64,000 nucleotides of DNA, from contig OZ022241.1 in the NCBI GenBank assembly GCA_963978895.1, forward strand, positions 21,796,573-21,860,572. The letters run 5' to 3'. A program made the translations under genes and the position numbers. Of this stretch, positions 43,695 to 54,463 are shown piece after piece. The notes below the pieces were generated by a model that was not told the origin of the DNA, did not search any database, and saw nothing but the letters and a program-made list of their open reading frames with translations. Within the stretch, counting starts at the first letter, position 1; each line of letters begins with the position of its first letter. The stretch is from Erpobdella octoculata. Taxonomy: Eukaryota > Annelida > Clitellata > Hirudinida > Erpobdellidae.

Positions 43695-45890
43695 GATCAT
43701 CATCATCATCATTTATTTTTGAAACGTCCCTATTCCACGCTAAGCTAGGGTTGGGCGTTTTTTCCATATCAGGTCCCTCCACAAGTCACAATCCTGGGCA
43801 GACTGCCGCTTCAGGCCGAGCTCATCCATATCTTTCTTCGCACATTCCCACCAAGTCTTTCTGCTTCTACCTTTACTTTTCACTCCTACAACATCCACAT
43901 CTCTACATGCCGAAACCCAATCATCTGCACTTTTACGCTCCAAATGTCCAAACCACCTCAGTTTTCCACGCCTCACCACATCAGCCACACAAGGAACATC
44001 CAGAAGGCTATACAAATCCACACTATGAGCACGATCATTCAACGAAACACCACACATCCATCTAACCATTATACGCTTTGCCCTTTCTAAACTTTGTAGA
44101 TTCTCCACCTTCATACACCATGTTTCAGTGCCATAAACAAGGACACTTTGAACACAGGCCCTGTACACATTTCCTTTCACATGAAAGGATGCACCACGGG
44201 TAGTCAAGATAGGAGATAATTTTTTGAATTTAGCCCAGGCAGAACGCACTCTAGCCCTCACTGCCTCCTCTACTCCTCCTCCTGCACCTAACGTGTCACC
44301 TAGGTAACAGATCTTGGTCACACACTCCACCTTTACCCCTGGCTCAACCTCACCCAACAACTCATCCTGAGCAGAACCACCAGCCACACGACTCTTACAA
44401 CGGAAGCCAACTAGATCTTTCAAACTACCCAAAATGCCACTGAACCTTTTGTGGACCCAACTCTTACAATCCACACAACAAATAGAGTTAGAGCCAACAC
44501 CTTTTCTGCATACACTACATGGCCATTTATCCAACTTCTCCACCTTTCCCATTCCGGCCCTACACTTCATGATTTTTGTCTTACTGGCATTCACTCTGAG
44601 GCCTTTCGCTTCCATGCCAATTTTCCAGATCCTTAACTTTTCCAAGAGAGAATCTTCTGTCTCAGCTAATAAAACAAGATCATCAGCATAGAGCAGTTCC
44701 ATTGGCAAACCTACCCTGAGCTCCCGTGATAAGGCCTCTAAAACAATGATAAACAGCAATGGGTTGAGAACTGAACCATGATGCACTCCAACCTTAACGC
44801 TGAAAGCATCACTTTCCTTCCCATTCACTCTCACCACTGTTGCTGCATCATCATACATAGTTCTTATCACGGAAACTAACCATTCATCCACACCTAGACA
44901 TCTCAGTGCCCACCACACCATCTCACGAGGTACTCTATCAAATGCCTTTTCAAGATCAACAAAGGCCATCCACAGATCTTTGTTCTTGGCAAGATACTTT
45001 TCCTGCAGCTGACGAACTATGAAAATAGCATCGGTAGTACCTTTCCCCATCATGAAACCAAACTGCATACCATCAATTTTCACAATCTTCCTTACTCTTT
45101 TTTCAATCACCCTCTCTAAAACTTTCATTGCATGTTCTAATAGTTTAATGCCCCTGTATGAGCCACACGCTAATGCATCACCTTTTCCCTTGTAGACATT
45201 CACCATCCAGCTCTTATTCCAGTCTACAGGGGTTTTACCATCTTTCACAACTGCATTACACACTTCAGTCATCCACACTATGCCAACAGCTCCAGCAGCT
45301 TTCAACATGTCTGCCACCACTCCTGAAGGTCCTGCTGCCTTGTTACGCTTCATCTTATGGATTGCATTACTTACTTCCAGTGTAGTTAACTTTTCACTAG
45401 GTCCACAAACAGGACTTACACGAGTTAGACTATTTGCATCCCAAGTGAACTCCTCATTAGAAATTCTATCATAATGCGCTCTCCACACCTCCAACAACCT
45501 ACTATCCTCAGCCACAACCTTACCTTCATTGTCTTTCACGCAGTTGGCCCCCACTACATCTCAGTTTTTACGCATTAGCTGCTTAGCTACCCTGAACACA
45601 TTTCCTTTCCTGTCCTCCCTATCTAAATCTTCGCAAAAAGTCTTTTATACAGTGTTCTTAGCATTAAAGATAGCTTTCTTAGCCATGCGTTTGGCCTTGT
45701 TGTAGCTCTCCTTGGTTGCCAGATTTTTCCGCTGTTGCTGACACTTCAACAAGTTAAATAGCCGACGTTTCTCTTTTACCAGGACTGCAACCTCTTCATT
45801 CCACCACCATGTCTCCTTATGCCTGCTAATACCTTTTGTAACCCCACACATGGCTACTGCTTCCTCAAGCCAACACTGTTTCTGACTTTC
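43695..45890 (-). mobile_element. 5'-truncated RTE-like LINE, copy 2
   Basis: A minus-strand LINE that ends in a (GAT)n/(ATG)n tail near 43690-43712 and is truncated at about 45890. It is a close copy of the 3' two-thirds of the element at 56970-60192. It lies antisense in intron 7 of the TAF6L-like gene. Confidence 0.88.
43740..45851 (-). pseudogene. RTE-like reverse transcriptase, truncated with one stop
   Basis: From 45851 the frame reads KGISRHKETWWWNEEV and has a stop near 45645. It then runs open from about 45560 to 43740: KMKRNKAAGPSGVVADML, AFVDLEKAFDRVPREMV, GVHHGSVLNPLLF and LLYADDLVLLAET. A C-x2-C/C-x2-C-type zinc finger (CSVCRKGVGSNSICC...H) follows the RT; the U6-linked copy has lost it. 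The C-terminus has VYGTETWCMK and LRWFGHLERK. The endonuclease is missing. Confidence 0.85.
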
Positions 45891-45899
45891 TTACTCTTT

Positions 45900-46496
45900 T
45901 TTATGATCTGAACTATTTTGTTTATTTCTTGTCCAAATTTCAACAAAATACGCATTTTTGTGAAAAAAAAATGTTTGATAAGTATAAGGACATCTAATAA
46001 ATGATAATTGCCTTGTAGGTATTGCATTATGTTCTTAAGTTTTGTTTCATTGCAATTCATTAAGTGCTGCGAACGAGTCATTAATGAGTAAGTCAGATAA
46101 GATGCCATTTAAAAGTTAATTGACAAGTCTCTTGTGTTAGTAACAATTTGTATTCACAAAAACAAACTATACAGGATAATAAGTACTTCAGAATTTAAAA
46201 TCATTTGAAACCTCTGTTGCTCTACTGTTTCTGCTCTGGTGTTTATTATGTTTGCTGTGATAATAAATTTTTGATAATTTAGCTGCTTCTACTTTTGCTA
46301 CTGCTTATTGGTTTCAGTCCAACATTAGATATAGGGTATAGGGATGATGACTTTTAAGCATTACCACCTTTAAAAAAGATTGAAAAGCAAAACGAAATAG
46401 GGCCAGAGAACAGCAAACCAGAAAATGCAGAAACTCGAGAGAATGACACTTCATTGCCTCGACATTCTAAGAGAGTTAACATTTAACAGAATTATC
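45900..46496. other. intron 7 sequence, no gene
   Basis: AT-rich DNA. At 46380-46490 a short reading (ENSKPENAETRENDTSLPRH) followed by KRVN could be a retroelement relic. Not assigned. Confidence 0.35.
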
Positions 46497-46500
46497 TTAA

Positions 46501-47985
46501 CCCGTTTAGGCCCAAAACTTTATTAATTAGATTTCTATTATTTTTTTTATTTCTAAGTTACTTGCTTATGTTTTAACAGTTTTGTTTTTAATAATTTTTT
46601 ATTTGAAAGAAAACTTTGAAAATTCACTATGATCGTTTTTCGAACGGTGGTAGTATAGACTACTGAAAACGACAACATGTTTAAAAGTCAATTTTTTTTT
46701 TCTCAACGCAAACAATTATAATATAAATTTTAGGCTATAAACAGAAAAGCTAAAAACACATTTCTGACTTTATCAGTAACACAGTTCAATAAAATCCAAA
46801 AATTTAACATTCAATAAATCGGTCAAGCAGTTCATTATAGTCGTTTCAGAACCGGAGTGTGTGGAAAGCACCAAAACAATTCCGATGAAGTCGTTTGCCG
46901 CACTTGGCCCACACGTACAGTGTTTTCCACAATTTTCCAGTTTGTAGCGACCTACTGTTTTCACCTTTTCCAGATCATGACCATGGCCAATTGCTGAATC
47001 TTCCCTATCGTTTTGTTTCTTCAACCGTGCATGAATTCATTTCATCGGTATAAAACAACCTAAACAGCCTATATGGGGTTTTTCAAACAAAGCACCATTG
47101 TGGTGTTTCAAACTCGTTATATATAGACTGTTTTAAAAGTGGCTATTCAAATTACTCTTTTTGGTCCAAGTGCATTTCAATCGTTTTTGGCGTTTTGGTT
47201 GCCGCGGCATTGAACTGACCGTATTTGCGACCTACATTTCTTCACCCAAAGAACCGACACAGTCTAATCCCATCACAATCAACTTCTACCTTCTCCCGGA
47301 TACATTAGAAAGAATAAAATTTCTTCATTTGCTTATTCATCAGTCATGTGTTATGATGCGCCGGGCGGCCCGGGTGGAAGAATGACAAGTATGTCAACCT
47401 CAATGCTATCATCATCATCAAGAATTAGTTCCATAGCTTCTTTCAACGTGAAAAAACGTTCTGTTTGACGCCTTTCATTTTAAACTTTACAAACATTTCA
47501 TTCAAAGAATGAAATTTGCAAAAAAACACTATCACCAATTCAACCACTGCACAACTATAAGCTGAATAAACTAGTTTCGAATCGTTCGCATAAAGTACTC
47601 TGTACGACCAAGGATTGTAAAACGAGCATGACTCATACATGTTCAGATTGTGGGTTGGTGTAAACACAATTAAATTTAATTAATGTTGCTGTTTACTTTT
47701 GAGTACATCCTCTTTCGATATTTCAAACTTTTGTTATGATAACTCTCATTAAATTAGCATAATAAATTTTTAAAGTAATATCGGTCGAAAACATTGAAAA
47801 TGGTCATATTCTAACCCAGATTAAACTACTTAATACGAATAAAAACATTTATTTAAAAAATTTATTACAGTGTATTGAAGCTTTCTTAACATAACAAAAA
47901 TTTTAACAGACAAAAAAATACAGCTTAATTTTATGCAACGCCAATAATAAGTGTGTTCGTAAAACGTACGATGGTCTAAAACGGG
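46501..47985 (-). mobile_element. piggyBac-type transposon copy B
   Basis: Same family as 34386-35863 but inverted. CCCGTTTAGGCCC and GTCTAAAACGGG ends are flanked by TTAA at 46497-46500 and 47986-47989. It keeps the same degenerate frames, including GRYKLENCGKHC near the C-terminal Cys-rich part. Confidence 0.88.
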
Positions 47986-48189
47986 TTAAAGATTCTGTTG
48001 TAGGATTGTGTGTGTGCTGTAATAAAACATTTATTGATAAGAACTTTATTTGTACTTTTAAGATTTTATTGGTGGGAGTGATTGACTGAATAAGAAAAGG
48101 AGAGACTGTAGTGTTGTGTTTTAAATGTTTATGTTGAAGAACTTATTGTGAGTTGGCTTTCCGTTCCCGCTCATTTATGTATGTATATG

Positions 48190-48197
<8 letters not shown>

Positions 48198-48256
<59 letters not shown>
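48198..48256. repeat. (TA)n microsatellite
   Basis: A TA run abutting the Helitron-like 3' end. Confidence 0.95.
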
Positions 48257-48812
48257 TAGCGGGGTTACCCGGCGTTGCCCGGGGTTTTTAGAGGTTTTTC
48301 TAATGTTTGTCTCTCTCGCTCCCGTTCCCTTCTCCACTTTCCCGTTTTCGTAGCGTTCCCGGTCGCATTTCCGCTCTCGGTCGTTTTCCAGCTCCCGGTC
48401 GCTTTCCCGCTCAGAAGTTCTGTTATCGATTTTCTCTCTTGCTCGCGTTTCCTTCCAAGCTTGCTCTCCCGATTCCAGTCGCTTTCCGCGTTCCCGGTCG
48501 CTTTCCGCGTTCCCGGTCGCTTTCCGCGTTCCCGGTCGCTTTCCCGTTCCCGGTCGCTTTCCCGTTCCCGGTCGCTTTCCCGTTCTCGGTCGCTTTCCCG
48601 TTCCCGGTCGCTTTCCCGTTCCCGGTCGCTTTCCCGTTTCCGGTCGCTTTCCCGTTCCCGCTCACGCTTGCTCTCCCGTTCCCGGTCATGCTTGCTCTCC
48701 CATTCCCGGTCACGGTAGCTCTCCCGTTCCCGTTTCCGTTCCCGCTCATTTTCTCTTTTACATTCTTTCATAACTTCTGTTAGCCTATAAAACGCAAAAT
48801 AGATTTGCTAAG
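48254..48812 (-). mobile_element. Helitron-like element with expanded minisatellite, minus copy
   Basis: CTAGCGGGGTTACCCGGCG at 48255 is the complement of the 3' hairpin and CTAG end. From 48440 to 48740 there is an array of 18-bp TTCCCGTTCCCGGTCGCT units. Both strands have long open frames of Arg/Ser/Glu repeats, which reflect the repeat and not a gene. Confidence 0.7.
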
Positions 48813-48813
48813 A

Positions 48814-49166
48814 CTATATATATATATATATGAATGTTTGTGGGTTAGTTTGTCTATTATAGAAACGGGAAAGCACCCGGAACGGACAGCGAGCGGGAAC
48901 AGAAAAGCAAGCGTGAGCGGGAATGGGAGAGCAAACGTGAGCGGGAACGGGGCAGCGACCGGGACGGGAAAACGACCGGGAGCGGGAAAGCGACCGGGAA
49001 TGGGAAAGCGACCGGGAGCGGGAAAGCGACCGGCAGTGGGAAAACGACCGAAAACGGAAAAGCTAACAGGAGTGGGAAAGCAGGTGGGAAAGGAAACGGG
49101 AGAGAAAGAGACAAACATTAGAAAAACCTCAAAAAACCTGGGCAACGCCGGGTATCTCCGCTAGTA
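48814..49166 (+). mobile_element. Helitron-like element with minisatellite, plus copy
   Basis: From ATATATGAATGTTTGTG at the 5' side to CCTGGGCAACGCCGGGTATC and CGCTAG at 49166. The interior is a GCGACCGGGAGCGGGAAA array. It is head-to-head with the copy at 48254-48812. Confidence 0.7.
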
Positions 49167-49252
49167 CATACATAAACACACACACAGACACACATACATG
49201 CACATACACATACATACATACACACATACATACGCACATACATATATATATA
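49167..49252. repeat. (CACATA)n-type low-complexity tract
   Basis: Irregular CACACA and CATACATA runs. Confidence 0.85.
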
Positions 49253-49440
49253 TAGTTCCCGCTCGCTCACCCGCTCCGCTCCGCTCATTTTGTGACGGAT
49301 TTCAAAAATTTTTTTTTTAGTTTTGATTTTCATTGACTCTCAAGGTTGTGTGAAAATTTCATTACGATCGGATGAATGGTGTAGCAATGCATAAAGGACA
49401 TTAACATAAATACAAACATTCATTTTTATATATATAGATA
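49253..49440 (-). mobile_element. Helitron-like 5' part, copy 1
   Basis: The minus strand begins TCTATATATATAAAAATGAA and has the block CGATCGTAATGAAATTTTCA and GAGCGGAGCGGAGCGGG. Its 3' end is missing. Confidence 0.65.
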
Positions 49441-49710
49441 TATATATTTGTGTAAAATAACGTGGCATTTTAATTAATTAATTTAATTTTGGCAATTCTT
49501 CAGAGATGGTTTCCGTTTTAACAATATCATGGTTGCGCGAGATGTGACGTAGATCTGTCGTTTGACAATTAATAGATTTTGCTTTTCGATCATATTTTAA
49601 AATAAATTAACATGTCATTCTCGAAAAATAAATATTATTATTTTGTTTCATTATCGGTTTTAACTAATTTCACTTTTCATTATTCTATCCATGTTTTGTT
49701 TTTTCTTTTC

Positions 49711-49753
49711 GGGCTCTGATGATGACAAACTAACTGTCGAAACGCATTAGCCC
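49711..49753 (+). ncRNA. hammerhead ribozyme motif in sense with the TAF6L-like gene
   Basis: GGGCT, CTGATGA, a GAC/GTC stem II, GAAA, a minimal A-U stem III around CGCA, then UAGCCC pairing with GGGCU. This satisfies the core of a minimal type I hammerhead, with the same extra U after CUGAUGA as the motif at 34.05 kb. It precedes a Penelope-like coding fragment and lies in intron 7. Confidence 0.6.
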
Positions 49754-49816
49754 TGTTTATTACTTTAAACTTATAAGTTACATCTTTTAGTTTATTTTAT
49801 TTATTTTATAACATAA

Positions 49817-50016
49817 TTGTCTTTTTTAATTTTTTTACAAATAAACGTAAATACGGCTGCAAACAAAGAATTCGTTAATAGTCTATCTTCCCAACAACGG
49901 GCTTCCCTTCGACGTTTTGAGTCTTTGGCGAAAAAATTAACAAATACAAAATGGGCAATTATGTTCAATGGAGTTTGCGTACAAGACAATATCGTACCGC
50001 TATATGCAAGAAACAA

Positions 50017-50022
<6 letters not shown>
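49817..50022 (+). pseudogene. Penelope-like N-terminal fragment 3
   Basis: The frame reads SLSSQQRASLRRFESLAKKL and then NTKWAIMFNGVCVQDNIVPL before entering (TA)n. It is not interrupted but is cut short where fragments 1 and 2 are cut. Confidence 0.5.

Positions 50023-50064
<42 letters not shown>
50021..50064. repeat. (TA)n microsatellite
   Basis: A TA run between the Penelope-like fragment and a Helitron-like end. Confidence 0.95.
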
Positions 50065-50068
<4 letters not shown>

Positions 50069-50250
50069 CCCGCTCACCCGCTCCGCTCCGCTCATTTTGT
50101 GACGGATTTCAAATTTTTTTCTCTATATTTGATTTCCCTTGACTCTCAAGGTTGTGTGAAAATTTCATTACGATCGGATGAATGGTGCATAAAGGACATA
50201 CATACATACATACATATATACATACAAACATTCATTTTTATATATATAGA
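50065..50250 (-). mobile_element. Helitron-like 5' part, copy 2
   Basis: Close relative of 49253-49440, beginning TCTATATATATAAAAATGAA after an A on the minus strand, with the CGATCGTAATG block. Its 3' end is missing where the (TA)n begins. Confidence 0.68.
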
Positions 50251-50261
50251 TTAATAATAAG

Positions 50262-50716
50262 TAGGGCTGTGCCGGTATATCGGTATGCCGGTATACCGGC
50301 CAGTTTTTGGCAATACCGGTTCCGCCAGTATGAAGGGTGCCGATATTGAACAATCGGCATTCAGCACGTCACGCAGAAATGACAAAAGAGTTAAATACCT
50401 ACAGCAGCAGTATGGGCAGTGCAATTTACTTGTATGCCCATTGTTTGCTACACTTCAATTACACTTAGCAAAAGCATAGCACTAACGGCTTAGCACCGTT
50501 TTGCTTTGTTAACTGAACCATGACTAATTGTAGTTAAGTTTAGTTTAGTTTTATCGTCCGAGTTGGCGACCGACCGCGGACAGTAACACTAACGCTCTTT
50601 CAAACACTATTTATAGCCATTTTCAGGCTTTCGACATTATACTGGTACCGGTAGTACCGGTTTTTGGCCCGGAAATACCGGTACCGGCAGAAAAAAACCA
50701 TACTGGCACAGCCTTA
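50262..50716. mobile_element. hAT-type MITE with 8-bp target duplication
   Basis: TAGGGCTGTGCCGGTAT and ATACTGGCACAGCCTTA are inverted ends. ATAATAAG flanks both sides exactly (50254-50261 and 50717-50724). Inside, GGTACCGG and CCGGTA units dominate and there is no transposase. It ends 33 bp before exon 8. Confidence 0.88.
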
Positions 50717-50749
50717 ATAATAAGTGTTTAAATTAACTATTATTTTCAG

Positions 50750-50868
50750 TTGAATACCTTGATGGAATTAGTACAGCACTGCTTGGTTGGAGTATCTCAA
50801 TCAGATGACATCAAAGATCTTTGGAGCATTCAAGAAACAGCTGCTCAACTTTCTCACCTTATTATCAA
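50750..50868 (+). CDS. TAF6L: TAF6L-like gene, exon 8 (HEAT region)
   Basis: A 119-bp exon after ATTATTTTCAG, ending ATCAA|GTATTT in phase 2. It reads LNTLMELVQHCLVGVSQSDD and DLWSIQETAAQLSHLIIK. TAF6 has [20 protein letters not shown] here and TAF6L has LNDHWTLRDGAALLLSHIFW; the LSHxI ending is closer to TAF6L. The phase fits exons 7 and 9. Confidence 0.82.
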
Positions 50869-51261
50869 GTATTTAGATATTCTCTTAGGCTTGAATAAGT
50901 TGTGTTAAATCACAAGTAGATAGTGACGCAAGGAGACGTTTGTATTCCCATAACTACCGCCTCCCAATCGATTATCCACTTCCCTACTAATTCGTTTCTA
51001 TTTCTTCCCATACACTCAATTAGCATCTCTGTTGGGAAGAGCAAACATTTGATCTTAGATCCACAAAACCCGCTGGAAAACAAAAGCTTGATACTAAAAA
51101 TTTGTGATTTCTCTAAAAAGTAGTGATTTTTTTCTTATAAACTCGTTCAACTTGAACTTTTTCCCACTTAATTTTTTTAAATGGTATTTCTTATATTGTT
51201 TTTACAAAAAATTTTTAGTATTTGAAAAAAATATATTTTGAAATCCATGGGGCCATGCCTC

Positions 51262-51374
51262 CCCCCCAGTCCTCTAGATCCGCTACTAGTGGCGGATCTA
51301 GACGTCTTTGGCGGGGGAACCAAACAAACGGCGGGAGGGGTCAGAAACGGCAGGGGGGCAAAATAGCCGGGGTT
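51262..51374. mobile_element. abutting DNA-transposon ends (palindrome)
   Basis: TCTAGATCCGC and GGCGGATCTAGA form a palindrome around TACTAGT at about 51276-51302. GC-rich C-runs and G-runs lie on its two sides. It looks like two TAGTGGCGGATCTAG-type element ends set head to head. Confidence 0.5.
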
Positions 51375-52600
51375 GGGCCAAAAACAGCAGGAAGCTGACG
51401 AACTATGAAGATAGCATCTGTAGTTCCCTTTCCTGTCATAAACCGGCGCTGCATGTCATCGATCTTGACAACCCTTCTCACTCTGGCATCCACCACCCTC
51501 TCCAGGATCTTCATCACATGTTCCAACAACCTGATTCCTCTGTATGAACCACATTCCAGAGCATCTCCTTTACCCTTGTAGATATTCATCATGGAGCTCC
51601 AGCACCAGTCCTCAGGTATCTTGCCGTCTCTTACAACTGCATTACAAACATCTGTGCCTGCCACACCCGCTCCCTTGGGCATATCTGATACTACGCCTGT
51701 TGGACCTGCAGCTTTATTGCTCTTCATCTTTTCAAGTGCCGCCCCAACCTCAGCTGTAGTAATTTTTTCGCAAGGCCTGCTAGTTGCGTTATCTACAGCT
51801 AGAGCTTTCTTGTCCCAGGGAAACTCTTCATTCGACAGTTTCTCATAATATGCTCGCCATGTTTCCAGCACTTCGTCCTCATCGACCGAGATCTTTCCTT
51901 CTGTGTTTTTTATGCACCCACCACCAACAACATCTCTATTGATCCTGACCATTTCTTTGGCTACTCTGAAGATTGTTCCCTTCTTGTACTCTTTTTCTAG
52001 CATTTCACCAAACCTCCTCCTTTCAGCCTCCTGTGCTTTCGATATTCCTCTTCTTGCAGCACATTTGGATTTGGATTTGTCATATTACTTTTTGTCCTCC
52101 AAAGTTTTTCACTTATCTGTACCCTTCCTCGACTTGTTGCAGATTTCAAATAGTTGTCTCTTCTCCTTAACTAGCTTAACAATTTCGTCATTCCACCACC
52201 AAGTCTCACCTTTAGTTTTTCCGCACACTTCCTCTGCCACCTCCAACATACACTTCTTCAATGCAGCCCATACCACCTCAACGTCATCATTACTTTCCCC
52301 AACTGGTCTTATTGCCAAAATTTCTCCAACTCTTGTTTCAAAGGTCTGTCCTCAACTAACATCTCCGTTGGGAAGAGCAAACATTTGATCTTAGATCCAC
52401 AAAACAGGTTCTTTCAGCTTCCAAACTTTACATCTACTCACTAACACGTCTTTTTTTCTTTTTTGGACTACGCTCTCCCAGTTTTAGAACACCCACCATC
52501 AACTTGTGCTGTTGCAATTTGGCTCATTCTGTATCACCATGATGTTTCTTACCATCTTTCTTTCTTTTTTATGGACTAGGATGTAATCCACAACTATCTT
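51375..52600 (-). pseudogene. second RTE-like LINE ORF fragment
   Basis: Related to but diverged from the RTE-like LINEs at 43.7 and 57 kb. The minus strand has GETWWWNDEIVKLVKEKRQL, KMKSNKAAGPTGVVSDM, YKGKGDALECGSYRGIRLL and FMTGKGTTDAIFIVRQL, and stops abruptly at 51375. The catalytic YADD region is missing, so it is truncated at its 3' side, unusual for a LINE. Weak endonuclease traces reach about 52600. Stops are present. Confidence 0.75.
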
Positions 52601-52619
52601 ACACCCTCCAGACTCAAAT

Positions 52620-53525
52620 GTCACTAAATGCAAGTAGTGTTGAAGTCTGTTTGCTGGGTATGATGGTATACCCTTCTTAATGGTGAGAAGTGATTGATGG
52701 TCGATAAGGAGTGTGAAATGACGTAAATGTTTTCGTGGAACTTACTAAAGCCAAACCTTTTTCGATTTGTTCTTCTCTGCTGGAGTGAGTGCGCGACTAG
52801 CATATGCAATTGCCTTCTCAGTTCCGTTTTTATATTTGTGCTCCTTCACCATAGTCAGAAGCATCAGCTGCAACCACTATTGCCTGATTTGGATCATAAT
52901 GGGTTAGGAGGAGATCTGATACTAGGATCTTGGTATTTTCAAATGCCATTTGACAACTGGGTAACCAATCAAATTTTATGTCTTTTTTTAACAACGCATT
53001 CAATGGCGCTCGTAAGTTGCGCATACTCGGTACAAACAAACTATAATAACTTATTAGTACCAGGAACGTTCGAACTTGACCATCGTCTTTAGGGGCGGGC
53101 ATATGAATAATAGAATCAATTTTCTTTGGATCAGGACGGTGTCCTGTTGCCGAAATGACTTGTCCTAAGTAAGTTAATTCGGACATCATCAGATAGCATT
53201 TCTCTATTAGTATTCGAAATCATAACCCAGGATTTTCTCGAAAAGATCTTCAAAATTTTTGTTGTGCTCTTCCAACATTCGTCCTGTGATGATGACGTCA
53301 TCTAAATAAGCAGCAACACCATCTAGGCCAGATATAGTGTCAATGATTTGTTGGAATATGCCGTAGCTCAGGGTCGAATTGAGCCGTTTGCTTTTCGCAT
53401 TGCTACTATGGGAGTAGCCCACTGTGAGTGATCGATGGGACTGATAACTCCTTCCTGGATTAGTTGATTGATTTCATAATTTAGTTGTTCTAATGTGGCG
53501 GATGGAACCGGACGTTTCTTTTGAA
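52620..53525 (-). pseudogene. Ty3/gypsy pol fragment (RT and RNase H)
   Basis: The minus strand shows IQEGVISPIDHSQWATPIVA, then a deletion to FQQIIDTISGLDGVAAYLDD (RT catalytic block), LGQVISATGHRPDPKKID (thumb) and the RNase H start AIVVAADASDYG. Later pieces extend to about 52640. Stops and the internal deletion show it is dead. Confidence 0.85.
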
Positions 53526-53534
53526 ATTGTTATA

Positions 53535-53536
<2 letters not shown>

Positions 53537-53584
<48 letters not shown>
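53537..53584. repeat. (TA)n microsatellite
   Basis: A TA run between two gypsy fragments of opposite orientation. Confidence 0.95.
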
Positions 53585-53586
<2 letters not shown>

Positions 53587-53587
<1 letters not shown>

Positions 53588-54355
53588 TAATATCAAGGAT
53601 TTATCTATTTATTGTGACTTCACGGTTAAATAAATGAGATGAAGGCTTATCAGATAGTTATTTTAACTTATATTATTTACTCTAAAACCTAGTTACGTTC
53701 TGGAAATCGATACCTGATTTCTGGGCAAATAAACATCATAACAATTGGCGACGAAAGATAGGAATAAAACCACGCGATGTCAGATATTCAAAAGTTAATT
53801 AAACTTTTTCAGACGTAGGATGCAGATGGAAAAAAGCGAAGAAAGATTCCTGAAGTTAATGGAAGAAAATGCTGAGACATAAAGAAAACTGTTGGAATCT
53901 ATAGAGTCCCAAAAAGAAAAAAGACAGAGTCAAAAGAAACACTTTTTGATCGACTACGTCAGAGAGTGGAAAAGTTTTCATACGAACCAGAGGAAGGACG
54001 ATTTTTCAGTCTGTAGCTTAGACGTTTGAAGACACTGTCAAAGGTCACGAAAGACATCTTCCAGAAGAGTCAAGGACTGAACTTCTTCGAACTCTATTGG
54101 ATAACCACACATATTCAGTTTTTGCTACCAGAATTTCTCCACGGCTTCCAAGTGACATTGGTTGGGAGGAAACCATCACAACCCTTGAACAACTATTTGG
54201 TTTGATTTTAGCCGAATGATTTTTACATCAGGATTTTAGCACTTATGGAAATAAGATCATTGCTGCTGCAGAGGCAGCAGAACTTCGAGGAATGTCAGAG
54301 GAAACACATAAGTGTGTTCAATATGTTGCAGGACGTAGATAACTTTTTTACGCTC
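53587..54355 (+). pseudogene. Ty3/gypsy LTR end and gag fragment
   Basis: An LTR-like end (CATCATAACA) is followed by ATTGGCGACGAAAG, a typical gypsy leader start, and MSDIQKLIKLFQ. Broken gag frames include LPEESRTELLRTLLDNHTYS and IIAAAEAAELRGMSEETHKC. Several stops are present. It is opposite in direction to the pol fragment at 52620-53525. Confidence 0.65.
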
Positions 54356-54372
54356 CAGGCTAAAACAATTAA

Positions 54373-54373
<1 letters not shown>

Positions 54374-54460
<87 letters not shown>
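54374..54460. repeat. (TA)n microsatellite
   Basis: A TA run with one TGTA interruption near 54418. Confidence 0.95.

Positions 54461-54463
<3 letters not shown>

Noticed and set aside
43579..43782. His/Asp-rich small ORF
   Set aside because: A shadow of the (GAT)n tail of the RTE-like LINE.
48265..48783. SR-like or Arg/Glu-rich repeat protein
   Set aside because: Open on both strands in several frames because the 18-bp minisatellite unit is a multiple of three; it lies inside a Helitron-like element.
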